64,000 nt of DNA. Source: an uncultured Gammaproteobacteria bacterium. Its GTDB lineage: Bacteria; Pseudomonadota; Gammaproteobacteria; Pseudomonadales; Pseudohongiellaceae. The stretch is taken from positions 1 through 64,000 of the forward strand of contig CAINTJ010000027.1 in assembly GCA_903853385.1 (NCBI GenBank), read 5' to 3'. The notes beneath the pieces were generated by a model, which saw nothing but the letters and a program-made list of their open reading frames with translations, did no database searches and was not told the origin of the DNA. Made by a program: the position numbers and the translations under genes. The first letter of the stretch is position 1. Each line of letters opens with the position of its first letter. This document shows positions 8,454-16,964 of the stretch, one piece after another.

Positions 8454-9218
8454 ATGAACATCGTTGAAGTTCGCAATCTGACCAAGCGCTATCCGCGCGC
8501 TGACAACAAGCGCGAAACCTTTGAAGCGGTGGCCGGCATTTCCTTGTCGATTGCACAAGGAGAGATTTTCGGGTTGCTGGGCCCTAATGGCGCCGGCAAG
8601 ACCACCACCCTGGAAATGATCGAAGGTCTTACCGACATTGATGGCGGTGAAGTGCTAATAGCAGGTCTGGATGTACAAAAAGAACCATACAAAGTGAAAC
8701 AACAGATCGGCGTGCAACTACAAGCCAATGAATATCTCGACAAGCTGTCACTTCATGAACTGCTGTCGCTGTTCACAGCCTTGTATGGTCGTAATACTCC
8801 ACCGGAAACACTGCTTGGCAAGGTGAACCTGCTCGACAAGGCACAGGCGCGTCCCAACCGCCTCTCTGGTGGCCAGAAACAACGCTTCTCCATCGCCTGT
8901 GCGCTGGTGAATGAACCGAAGGTGTTGTTCCTGGACGAACCCACCACCGGTCTTGATCCGCAAGCCAAGCGCAATCTGTGGGATCTGGTGCAAGAGCTTA
9001 ATGCCGGCGGCATGACCATTGTACTGACCACGCATAACATGGAGGAAGCCGAATTCCTGTGTGACCGGCTCGCGATCATGGATCACGGCAAAGTGATCGC
9101 CGCCGGCACTCCTGAGCAATTGATCCATCAATATGCCCGCGACGTGCCACCGGTTCCCCGTCACGGCAATCTGGAAGACGTGTTTCTGCATCTCACCGGC
9201 TCGGCACTGAGGGAATAA
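8454..9218 (+). CDS. ABC-2 exporter ATP-binding protein
   Basis: A 254-residue ABC ATPase. Walker A GPNGAGKT is at about 43-50, the signature LSGGQKQRF at 137-145 and Walker B VLFLDEPTTGLD from 157. The short chain without extra domains and the downstream six-span permease place it in the drug/polyketide-type ABC-2 exporters (YhfQ/CcmA-like). AAGGGAG at 8441-8447 is well spaced from the ATG at 8454 but overlaps the ATG at 8448, so 8454 is preferred. The stop overlaps the permease start (TAATG), which means translational coupling. Substrate unknown. Confidence 0.9.
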   Translation: MNIVEVRNLTKRYPRADNKRETFEAVAGISLSIAQGEIFGLLGPNGAGKTTTLEMIEGLTDIDGGEVLIAGLDVQKEPYKVKQQIGVQLQANEYLDKLSLHELLSLFTALYGRNTPPETLLGKVNLLDKAQARPNRLSGGQKQRFSIACALVNEPKVLFLDEPTTGLDPQAKRNLWDLVQELNAGGMTIVLTTHNMEEAEFLCDRLAIMDHGKVIAAGTPEQLIHQYARDVPPVPRHGNLEDVFLHLTGSALRE

Positions 9219-10303
9219 TGGCCATGATCCTGAAGCTCACCCAAACCTTTCTGCTGATTTTTTTACGCGATCGTCGCGCCATCATGTTTTCACTGATGTT
9301 CCCGTTGATCTTCATGGCGATTTTCGGCTTCACCGGCAGCCACGCTCCCGATCCGTTCGGAATTGGTATTGCCGATAATGCCGGCAATGCGTTATCAGAA
9401 AATTTCAAATCAGCGCTACGACAGAATCCGCTGTTCAAAATTACCGAAAGCAGCGAAGCCGACCTGCGCAAGCAAGTGCAAAACGGCGAGCTGAAGATGG
9501 CCTTGATACTGTCAGCCAGTTTCCAGGATAACGGCATTCCCACCCAACTGCCGGTGGTGGTGGATGCTGCCCAGGTGCGAGAGCTGGCGCTGATCATGCC
9601 AGTGCTGGATCAGGCGCTGGTCAGCGCCGAGCGTACCCTACGCGGCACCCAGGCGCTGTTCAGCTTGCAGGTAGAGGATGTGCAGGCGCGGGCCCAGAAC
9701 TATCTGGCATTCGTAGTGCCCGGCTTGCTGGCGATGAGCCTGATGTCGATCTGCATCGCCGGCAGCGGTTTCAATATCGTTGAATATCGCCGCAAGGGCA
9801 TTTTGAAACGCTTGTTTGTCACCCCCATCCAGCCACAGCATTTTATCGGCGGGCTGGTGATATCCCGCGCCATCATCTGTGTGGTGCAGTTGACGGTAGT
9901 GTTGGCGATAGGGGTCGTGCTGCTGAAACTGTCCATCGCCGGCAATGTCGCTTCGCTGCTGGCCATCATCCTGCTGGGCACAGCAGTGTTTCTGAGCATT
10001 GGTTTTTGTCTCGGCAGCATTGCCAAAACCCAGGAAACCATTCAAGCCATCGGTAACCTGGTGACCTTTCCCCAGATGCTGTTGTCAGGCATCTTCTATC
10101 CGATCGACAGCCTGCCTCACTTTCTGCAGCCAGCTGCCAAACTGTTGCCACTGAGTTATGTGGCAACCAGTTTTCGCGAAATCATTGTGAACGGTGCCAG
10201 CCTGCTCGACATACTGCCCAACGTGCTGGCGCTGCTAATCTGGGGCGTAGTTACCCTGCTGTTGGCCATCAAATTGTTTGTCTGGAAGGACGTAGCCAGC
10301 TGA
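9218..10303 (+). CDS. ABC-2 family exporter permease
   Basis: A 361-residue integral membrane protein of the ABC-2 type. One membrane segment near residues 20-40 (IMFSLMFPLIFMAIFGF) is followed by a periplasmic domain of about 130 residues and then about five membrane segments, including the conserved ILKRLFVTPIQP loop and the FPQMLLSGIFYPI stretch. With the ATPase it overlaps, it forms a full transporter as a homodimer pair. The start at 9218 overlaps the previous stop; the ATG at 9224 is an equally possible start. It ends 18 bases before the convergent mltD gene. Confidence 0.88.
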   Translation: MAMILKLTQTFLLIFLRDRRAIMFSLMFPLIFMAIFGFTGSHAPDPFGIGIADNAGNALSENFKSALRQNPLFKITESSEADLRKQVQNGELKMALILSASFQDNGIPTQLPVVVDAAQVRELALIMPVLDQALVSAERTLRGTQALFSLQVEDVQARAQNYLAFVVPGLLAMSLMSICIAGSGFNIVEYRRKGILKRLFVTPIQPQHFIGGLVISRAIICVVQLTVVLAIGVVLLKLSIAGNVASLLAIILLGTAVFLSIGFCLGSIAKTQETIQAIGNLVTFPQMLLSGIFYPIDSLPHFLQPAAKLLPLSYVATSFREIIVNGASLLDILPNVLALLIWGVVTLLLAIKLFVWKDVAS

Positions 10304-10321
10304 AGACGGGGACGACGCAGA

Positions 10322-12370
10322 TCAATTAGTCAGTCGTTCGACCCTGGGAATCAAAACGGTCTGGCCAGCCTGGAGGCGGGATGCATCCACACCGGGGTTG
10401 TATTGACGAAACAACCACATCGGAATGTCATTGCTGCGCACCACGGCGGCGAGTGAATCACTGTTCTTTATCTGATAGCTGTTGGTTTCACTGATGCGCC
10501 AGGCCGAAAAATACTGTGCTTGCAAATTGCTGTGGAATTGGCGACGACGGCTTTCGAAACGATCACGATCAACCTTGCTGAAATCAAGCTTGAGGCTTGC
10601 ACCCACTTTTACTGCCTTTTCCGAATGCAAGCCGTTGAGGCTGTACAGATCCTTGGTGTTGAGTCGCAGCCAGTCGGCATAATGACCCACGGTTTCTTCC
10701 GGCAATACTACAATTTTACCATCCGACTTCACCGCATAATCAGCCGGGTTCATGCTGTGTACCATGGAAGCCAGCGCAGCAGTTTGCACAGGCAACGACA
10801 CGCTGGCGCTGCCGGCGACACTGCGTTCAATTTCAGACGCGATCGTTGCTGGTTCGAGCTTGGGAGTGCGCTCGGGCCTGAGCAACAACAGCTGGCCCGG
10901 CTGCAAGGTGTTGGCATCCTGCATGTTGTTAAGCGCCATCAAGGTGGGCTCGGCAATCTTGAAGCGGTCGGCCAGCTTGGACAGCGTATCGCCGCGCGCC
11001 ACTATGTAGCGCCCGGATTTAGCCGCCGGTGTGCTTTGCTCACTGCGGTTAACAACCAGACTGGGTACTGCCCCATTCTGTGGCAACACCAGTTTCTGCC
11101 CGGTCTTGATAGCATGGCGATTATCAAGCTGATTGATCGCAATCAATTCCGATACCGAAGTGTGGTTGCGGGTCGCAATGGTCGAGAGTGAATCACCCTT
11201 CTGCACGATGTAGCTTTCATCAATGGTCTGGGCGGTGTGGAAGTTATTGGAATCGATACTGCTCACCGCAAAGCCCATATCACCCTCAAAATGGTTGCTA
11301 TCCAGTTTGACGATATAGCCTTTTGGTATGCGCTTGTTGCCTGCCCACACCGGCTTCAGCAAGGCCGGATTGTCCAGTTGCAGGGTTTGTACTGTCACTC
11401 CCAGGGTTTTGGCGAGCACTTTGGCATCGACGAAGCCGCTCATTTCGATTTCAGTAAATTTGGGGGCTTTCTGGCGCTCTACCTTGCCGAAGAAAGTATC
11501 TGCATTCTTCTCCACCTGGCGGACTGCAAGGAACTGGGCGTAAAAATTGCGCGAAGCAAAGCCAAAGCGCGGACCCTTGTATTTTTGTACAATCTCGCCG
11601 ATGTCCTGGGTCCCCGTCAGTTGCACAGCTTTCATCATGCCCGTGGCGCCATGGTTGTAGGCCGTCAGCGCCAGCGGCCAGGAGTGCAGCTCGTCATAGT
11701 TTTCCTTGAGCAGCTTCATGGCACCATAAGCGGATTTATAGGGATCGAGGCGTTCATCCACCAGATTGTCGACCCGCATGAAGCGGCGCGCGGTTTCCCG
11801 CATGAACTGGAACATGCCGGAGGCGGAAGCGCTGGAAAATGCCCCCGGATGGAACGACGACTCCACATGTGGGAGTGAGGCCAGTTCTTCCGGCATCCCC
11901 AGGTTACGGGCGACGGCACGTATATGCGGCAAATAGGCACCCGAGCGGTTCAAACCTTCCTGATAACGATCAGACTGGCCCAGCTGCCAGCGGATGTTGT
12001 CAGAAGCTTCCATCAAGCGATCATTGGTAACGCCGGGGCCCCACAGGTCCATGATGTGTTGCTGGCTCTCTGACAGGTTGCTGCGCACACCAGTGGCCAG
12101 CACTCGCAAATCACGGCTGAACTGCTTGCGGTGCAAATCGATCAGCTCGAGGTCGCGCGGGAGTTTTTCGTAGATAATGTTGAGGTTTTCACTGTCATGC
12201 AGAAAACCGCTTTCGGTATCGGCCTGGGTATAAACCTTGACCCAGAAATTGACGGCTGGCACCAGCGTGGGCGGCAACGGAAAGTCGGCTTCGTCAGCCC
12301 ACAGCATATTGGTGTACAAAAAGCACACAACGGCAAGGAAACAGCCGGCAAACCGTTGTGGTTTAACCAT
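10322..12370 (-). CDS. mltD: Membrane-bound lytic murein transglycosylase D with LysM repeats
   Basis: A 682-residue cell-wall enzyme that cleaves the glycan strand of peptidoglycan to 1,6-anhydro products. A signal peptide (FAGCFLAVVCFLY...WADEA) is followed by an SLT domain at about 145-260, whose catalytic Glu lies in LPHVESS near residue 170, with the companion ASGMFQFM and ALTAYNHG motifs. Behind it are LysM modules starting at YIVQKGDSLSTIA and YIVARGDTLSKLA, and a weaker C-terminal one at YQIKNSDSLAAVV, which hold it to the wall. No lipobox Cys is obvious at the usual place, although a Cys occurs in the signal core. The ATG at 12370 is preferred to 12394 because GGGGAGG lies between the two. 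Confidence 0.92.
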   Translation of the reverse strand: MVKPQRFAGCFLAVVCFLYTNMLWADEADFPLPPTLVPAVNFWVKVYTQADTESGFLHDSENLNIIYEKLPRDLELIDLHRKQFSRDLRVLATGVRSNLSESQQHIMDLWGPGVTNDRLMEASDNIRWQLGQSDRYQEGLNRSGAYLPHIRAVARNLGMPEELASLPHVESSFHPGAFSSASASGMFQFMRETARRFMRVDNLVDERLDPYKSAYGAMKLLKENYDELHSWPLALTAYNHGATGMMKAVQLTGTQDIGEIVQKYKGPRFGFASRNFYAQFLAVRQVEKNADTFFGKVERQKAPKFTEIEMSGFVDAKVLAKTLGVTVQTLQLDNPALLKPVWAGNKRIPKGYIVKLDSNHFEGDMGFAVSSIDSNNFHTAQTIDESYIVQKGDSLSTIATRNHTSVSELIAINQLDNRHAIKTGQKLVLPQNGAVPSLVVNRSEQSTPAAKSGRYIVARGDTLSKLADRFKIAEPTLMALNNMQDANTLQPGQLLLLRPERTPKLEPATIASEIERSVAGSASVSLPVQTAALASMVHSMNPADYAVKSDGKIVVLPEETVGHYADWLRLNTKDLYSLNGLHSEKAVKVGASLKLDFSKVDRDRFESRRRQFHSNLQAQYFSAWRISETNSYQIKNSDSLAAVVRSNDIPMWLFRQYNPGVDASRLQAGQTVLIPRVERLTN

Positions 12371-12570
12371 GATGCGTGGCCCCTCCCCTGTCATTATTTT
12401 GCAGGTAGGGTAATGCAGTGCCTACCAAGTGACAAGCTCCCGCGGCAATTAAATTTTATTTAAGGATTCGATGCCAAGTTCATGAATTAATTCAGTGAAC
12501 CAGTGCTTGGTTTTGACCGTTTCTGAAGGCAACATGGCCGGATTGACTACGTCCTCCCGGAGGCAAAGCC

Positions 12571-13185
12571 ATGAACCTGGTTGATATCTTCCCCGCCACC
12601 ATTGCGGTGACTGAGCTGCTTTCCCTCACTCCCGAGTTGATGGCCGCGGCCAGAAGCCTGATTGACGCTGATTGTACCAATAACGCGGTGGCTGGCGACG
12701 GCTGCTATACCCGTGAGCAGCAACTGCTTGAGCTGCCACTGTTTGCCCCGGTCAAGCAGGAAATCCTAGGCTGCTGCCGCGAGTTTGCCGCGGCCCATTC
12801 ACATGTGATTGAAGACATCATCATCTGCAATTCCTGGGGCAACGTCGTCAATCAGGGGGAGAACATCCGCTATCACCTGCACAACAACGCCTACATCTGT
12901 GGATCGCTCTATCTATCAGATGGCTCCGCGTTCAACCTGCTCAACCAGCACCACGCCAACCTGTTCAATTTCGCCCCGGCCAAACTCCCTGGCAACAACT
13001 ACCGGGCCATGGATTCGTTCACAATCACACCCAAGCCAGGGCGACTTATCCTGTTTCCTGCCAATCTGATGCATTGTGTGTTGCCCTCCACCAGTGCCGC
13101 CAGGCGCTATTCAGTTGCTTTTAATACCATGCCGATCGGCCGGCTCGGCAGCGCCACCAGCCTGATGGTACTTCGCGCACCGTGA
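12571..13185 (+). CDS. Putative 2OG-Fe(II) oxygenase family protein
   Basis: A 204-residue protein whose second half matches the PF13759/TIGR02466-type oxygenases: a YHLHNNAYICGSLYLS block (about 109-124) corresponding to the family's HxH...SGVYYL, followed by a KPGRLILFPANLMHCVLP block containing the distal His, and RRYSVAFNT. These supply the iron ligands and the 2-oxoglutarate-binding Arg. The enzyme probably hydroxylates an unknown substrate in the cytoplasm. GGAGG at 12559-12563 lies 7 bases before the ATG. It stands alone, divergent from mltD and convergent with the DUF4159 gene. Confidence 0.7.
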   Translation: MNLVDIFPATIAVTELLSLTPELMAAARSLIDADCTNNAVAGDGCYTREQQLLELPLFAPVKQEILGCCREFAAAHSHVIEDIIICNSWGNVVNQGENIRYHLHNNAYICGSLYLSDGSAFNLLNQHHANLFNFAPAKLPGNNYRAMDSFTITPKPGRLILFPANLMHCVLPSTSAARRYSVAFNTMPIGRLGSATSLMVLRAP

Positions 13186-13198
13186 GGGTGATACCAGC

Positions 13199-13993
13199 CT
13201 AGTGTGTCATCGCATAGATGACGTAGTTGATGCCAAAGCGATAGGCCAGCGCGGTCATCGGCTCCGGATAGATCGGATCATCGGCATGCTCCCAGGCATC
13301 CCCCATGTCCATGTTGAAATTGAGCGCCACCATCAGCCTGCCCTTGTGGTCGTAAATGCCAGCCCACTTTTGCGGGCCTTCCAGCCGGGCCCCGATGCTG
13401 CCATCGGCAGCGCGGTACAAATGCCGCTGGCCCGGGATCTGGGTGAGTACGTCCAGGTCGTACAGCACATGGAACACCTCGTCATGCGCAGGACCAAGCG
13501 TTACCACCGGATAGCCTGGCAGTACCCTGTTCATGGCATTGATCATGATTTGCCATTGTGAGTCACTGTGAAAATCATCAATAAGCAAAAAGCCCCCTTT
13601 GAGCAAATAGTCCCGCAAACGAGCGGCCTCGGCAGCAGTGGGATCCCAACGGCCCTGCCCAATCTGCTGGGCAAACAGCCAGGGATGATCGAACAGCGCA
13701 TCATTCATCAAATCGATATGATGACTGTCATCTGCCATGTTGATATTGGTGAGACGGGTGACGCCCCCGTGGAAATGTTGTTCAGCTCCGGGGTAATCAA
13801 TGGCCCACCAGCCCCGACGCATGCCATAGCGACCCCGGTTGGCGGCGCCCCCGTCGCTATAGATCATGCGCGCCATGTGAAATTCGGCCAGGGGCTGCAG
13901 TGACGCTCCCGGGCCAGTCGACGGCGTCTGCGCTGAAGCCGGTACATTCAGCAATACAGCGCAAACCAGAAAAAACCCCATGGCTTTCAGCAT
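13199..13993 (-). CDS. DUF4159 domain protein, secreted
   Basis: A 264-residue protein with a signal peptide (LKAMGFFLVCAVLLN, cleavage at ASAQ near 22) and then a single domain resembling DUF4159: FHMARMIYSDGG, the RGWWAIDYPGAEQHF block, a LRDYLLKGGFLLIDDFH block and VALNFNMDMGDAWE. DUF4159 is distantly like the glutamine amidotransferase-like/ThuA fold; no enzyme activity is established. The ATG at 13993 begins the signal directly; the extra 32 codons upstream look non-coding. It starts about 100 bases beyond the YqfO-like gene and may share its transcript. Confidence 0.75.
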   Translation of the reverse strand: MLKAMGFFLVCAVLLNVPASAQTPSTGPGASLQPLAEFHMARMIYSDGGAANRGRYGMRRGWWAIDYPGAEQHFHGGVTRLTNINMADDSHHIDLMNDALFDHPWLFAQQIGQGRWDPTAAEAARLRDYLLKGGFLLIDDFHSDSQWQIMINAMNRVLPGYPVVTLGPAHDEVFHVLYDLDVLTQIPGQRHLYRAADGSIGARLEGPQKWAGIYDHKGRLMVALNFNMDMGDAWEHADDPIYPEPMTALAYRFGINYVIYAMTH

Positions 13994-14095
13994 GTGTGCG
14001 GTGTCCAAAATGCGTGTGAGTAATGCGCGACTATAAAGAAATTTGCTGAAACTGGACACGCAATAAATATGAAGCAATAGTGATAGCAAGCGGTC

Positions 14096-14416
14096 TTACT
14101 CCACCGACTCCAGCTTCACCACATCAAATGCCGGCTCTTCATAAGGATGGCTAGCACGCAATGCAGTAATCGCTGCCTTGATTGCTGCCGCTGCACACAC
14201 CATCTCCACTCTTAACTCAGCTACCCGTTCCACAATGCCCTGCTGTCCCAGATAGGGCTGACTCCCCGCCAGCGCACGGAACTGCCCCTGCCCCGGCGTT
14301 TGCCAGCAGCAACTGTCGTAATCGCCAATGCGCCCGGCCCCGGCCGCAAACATCGCTTGCTTCACCAACTCCCCATGTGTGTCAGGCACATAGAAACCGA
14401 TTTTGTACATAGACAT
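14096..14416 (-). CDS. YqfO/NIF3-like small protein
   Basis: A 106-residue protein that corresponds to the stand-alone inserted domain of YqfO/NIF3 family proteins, with the characteristic KIGFYVPDTHGELVKQAMF start, GAGRIGDYDSCCW in the middle and SHPYEEPAFDVV near the end. Such PII/CutA-like ferredoxin-fold domains probably bind small molecules or metals; the role is unknown. The second ATG (14410) has better spacing to GGAG at its upstream side, so translation may begin there. Its stop lies about 100 bases before the DUF4159 start. Confidence 0.8.
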   Translation of the reverse strand: MSMYKIGFYVPDTHGELVKQAMFAAGAGRIGDYDSCCWQTPGQGQFRALAGSQPYLGQQGIVERVAELRVEMVCAAAAIKAAITALRASHPYEEPAFDVVKLESVE

Positions 14417-14728
14417 TTACTCCACTCAGCTATTCAGGATTTTAATGCCAACTGCTGCTATTGAAGCCTGAACCGCTGTCCAGAGCCAGTGGCTGATGCA
14501 GGATGGCAACATAGGCAGCGCTAACAGCCTAGGCGATCTGAAAGAAAACTTTGCACGTATCCAGCGGGGACCGTCTGGGTGAAGTGATTAGCGTTGTTGT
14601 CATGTATTAACCGTACGTGTCTTCTACGATGGCAGTGTGGGATTATGGACACAAACCGCTGTAATGGCTGACTACAACAAGTTGCTGGGTACCCCTGGAA
14701 GACACAACACAATGCAAGGACTCTCATA
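14417..14728. other. Non-coding gap of 312 bases between divergent genes
   Basis: No credible gene is visible. It should hold the promoters for the leftward YqfO-like gene and the rightward export locus. TTGTCA near 14596 resembles a -35 box but lacks a good -10 partner. AAGGA just before 14729 is the ribosome site of the first export gene. Confidence 0.5.
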
Positions 14729-15640
14729 ATGAATGCACTGGAAGTCGCCAATCTCACTAAACGCTTTGGTACCGTTGTGGCTGTCGATGACGTCAGCTTC
14801 ACGATTCCCGAAGGAGTTATTTTCGGCATGCTCGGCCGCAATGGCGCTGGCAAAACCACCACCATCCGCATGTTGATGAACATTTACCAACCGGATGCGG
14901 GTACCATCAAGTTTCGTGGCAATCGCGTGGGTCAGGAATTCCGTGATCGTGTCGGTTACCTGCCGGAAGAACGCGGACTTAACACCAAGATGCGCGTACT
15001 CGACACTCTGCTTTATCTGGCCGAACTGAAAGGCAAGCAAGGCGCTGCAGTAAAAGCCAAGGCCATGGCCTTTCTGACACGTTTTGAACTCGACACCCGC
15101 ACACGCAGCAAAGTGCAGGAACTGTCAAAAGGCAACCAGCAGAAGATACAGTTTATCTCCACCATTCTGCATGACCCCGACTTTATCATTCTGGATGAAC
15201 CCTTCTCCGGCCTCGACCCGGTCAATATCAATTTGTTCAAGGACATCATCATGGAACTCAAGGGGCAAGGGAAGGCTATCATCTTCTCCACGCACCTGAT
15301 GGAGTTTGCCGAGAAGATGTGTGATCACATCGCCCTCTTCCACCATGGCAAGGTGTTGCTGTCTGGCACGCTGGCGGAAGTGAAGCAACGCTTCTCAACC
15401 CTCAATGTAGTGCTGCACTACGAAGGATCCATCGGATTCCTCAGCGGTCAACCTTACGTTCGCAAAGTGCAGGATTACGGCAATTACTGCGGCATCACCC
15501 TGGCAGAGCGCAGTGATAGTCAGCGATTGTTGCTGGATCTGGTCAGTCATGGTGTAGAAGTCCACAAGTTCGATGCCAATGACATATCGCTGCACGACAT
15601 CTTCCTGAGCCAGACTGGTGCCAAAGGAGAAGACGCATGA
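14729..15640 (+). CDS. NatA-like ABC exporter ATPase with C-terminal DUF4162 region
   Basis: A 303-residue ABC ATPase: Walker A GRNGAGKTT at about 36-44 (Arg in place of the usual Pro), signature LSKGNQQK near 130, Walker B FIILDEPFSGLDP near 153, and an extra C-terminal domain of about 80 residues of the DUF4162 kind found in NatA/YhaQ-type ATPases. It should energise the NatB-like permease downstream, whose ATG overlaps its stop by four bases. NatAB exports sodium in Bacillus, but many relatives export other solutes, so the substrate is open. Confidence 0.9.
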   Translation: MNALEVANLTKRFGTVVAVDDVSFTIPEGVIFGMLGRNGAGKTTTIRMLMNIYQPDAGTIKFRGNRVGQEFRDRVGYLPEERGLNTKMRVLDTLLYLAELKGKQGAAVKAKAMAFLTRFELDTRTRSKVQELSKGNQQKIQFISTILHDPDFIILDEPFSGLDPVNINLFKDIIMELKGQGKAIIFSTHLMEFAEKMCDHIALFHHGKVLLSGTLAEVKQRFSTLNVVLHYEGSIGFLSGQPYVRKVQDYGNYCGITLAERSDSQRLLLDLVSHGVEVHKFDANDISLHDIFLSQTGAKGEDA

Positions 15641-16902
15641 TCAATCGTGGCTTGTTCACTGTTTATAAAATGCATATCAAGCAACAGTTGCTCAGCAAGG
15701 CGTTTGTGGTGGCCACGCTGCTGATGCCGGTGGTGATGTTCGGCATCATCTTCATTCAGGCTGCACTGATGAATATTTCTGGGGCGGAAAAATCGCAGAT
15801 CTACATCACCAGCGATGACCAGAGTTTGCTCGACTCGATCGAAGCACAACTGCAAACGCGCGCCGAAGTGAGCAAAGGCATCTACCGGATTGAATACCAA
15901 TATGTCAGCAATCCTGCATTTGAGGTGTTCCTGGGCAGCAAGCGTCCCGAAATCCTCGCCAACAGCAACAATGGCCTGTTCTTCATTCCGGGCCAGGCTC
16001 TCGACGACAAGGCAGTAAGCTTCTACTCCACCAATCTTGGCAACCAGATCCTGCGGCAAAGCATGAGTGAAGTATTCAACCGGGTGTTGAACCGCACGCA
16101 TTTCAGCTCGCTGGGAGTGCCGGCGGCGGATCTGGAATTTGCAGTAGAAAACATCAATATCAAGGGCTTTAATGTAACTGAGCACGGCCAGGAGCAAGGC
16201 AGTGTTGGCAATACGGCCGTAGGTTTTGGCATGGCGTTTTTATTGATGTTCAGCATCGTGGGCATCGTCATGCCGTTCTCGGCGGCCATCATCGAGGAAA
16301 AGACCAATCGGGCGGTGGAAGTACTACTGACCTCGGTCAATCCCGCACAATTGTTGGCAGGCAAGATCATGGCCCGCGTTACTACCGGTGTCGCACAAAT
16401 GCTGGTGTGGCTGCTGCCACTGTTTGTGTTCGTGCTGTTCCCGGCATTAATGGTATTGCCCCCGCAGTTCCAGATTGATCTGGGACCTGGCATTTTTCTG
16501 TTCTTTTTTGCCAATTATGTATTGGGGCTTTGCATGCTGCTCGCCATCTGGGGTGGTTTCGCAGCCATGTTCGACAGCACCCAGGACGCCAACCAGGCCA
16601 TGTGGCCGATCTCCATGCTGATGTTTGTGCCGTTCTATGCTGTGTTCGCAGTGATCCGTAACCCGGCCAATTCTGTGGCAGAAATTCTGTCAATGACGCC
16701 GTTGACCTCACTCTACGTAATGCCGGTACGCTTGGCCACGCTGGCGGTACCGCTCTGGCAACCACTGGTGGCATTGGCTGCCAATGGCATGCTGGTGTGG
16801 CTTGCCATCAAGGCCGGCGGCAAGATCTACCGCATCAGCATCCTTGCCACAGGCCAGCAACCAAGCCTGCGGCAAGTATTCCTGTGGCTGCGTCAGCCAT
16901 AA
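15637..16902 (+). CDS. NatB-like ABC-2 exporter permease
   Basis: A 421-residue membrane protein with one N-terminal membrane segment (about 20-40), a large periplasmic domain to about 190, and about five further membrane segments. The conserved PFSAAIIEEKTNRAVEVLL sequence, typical of NatB/YhaP permeases, follows membrane segment 2. The start overlaps the ATPase stop (ATGA), which implies coupled translation and equal amounts of both subunits. Confidence 0.88.
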   Translation: MINRGLFTVYKMHIKQQLLSKAFVVATLLMPVVMFGIIFIQAALMNISGAEKSQIYITSDDQSLLDSIEAQLQTRAEVSKGIYRIEYQYVSNPAFEVFLGSKRPEILANSNNGLFFIPGQALDDKAVSFYSTNLGNQILRQSMSEVFNRVLNRTHFSSLGVPAADLEFAVENINIKGFNVTEHGQEQGSVGNTAVGFGMAFLLMFSIVGIVMPFSAAIIEEKTNRAVEVLLTSVNPAQLLAGKIMARVTTGVAQMLVWLLPLFVFVLFPALMVLPPQFQIDLGPGIFLFFFANYVLGLCMLLAIWGGFAAMFDSTQDANQAMWPISMLMFVPFYAVFAVIRNPANSVAEILSMTPLTSLYVMPVRLATLAVPLWQPLVALAANGMLVWLAIKAGGKIYRISILATGQQPSLRQVFLWLRQP

Positions 16903-16964
16903 GCATTCACTACCCATATTCATGCAAACAACGTCAAGCAAGGACGTGCCCAAGGAGACATCTG

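Noticed and set aside
8454-10303. ABC exporter pair as part of the exported DUF1592 operon
   Set aside because: A strong terminator at 8405-8429 lies between them and the exporter has its own start; they are neighbours only on present evidence.
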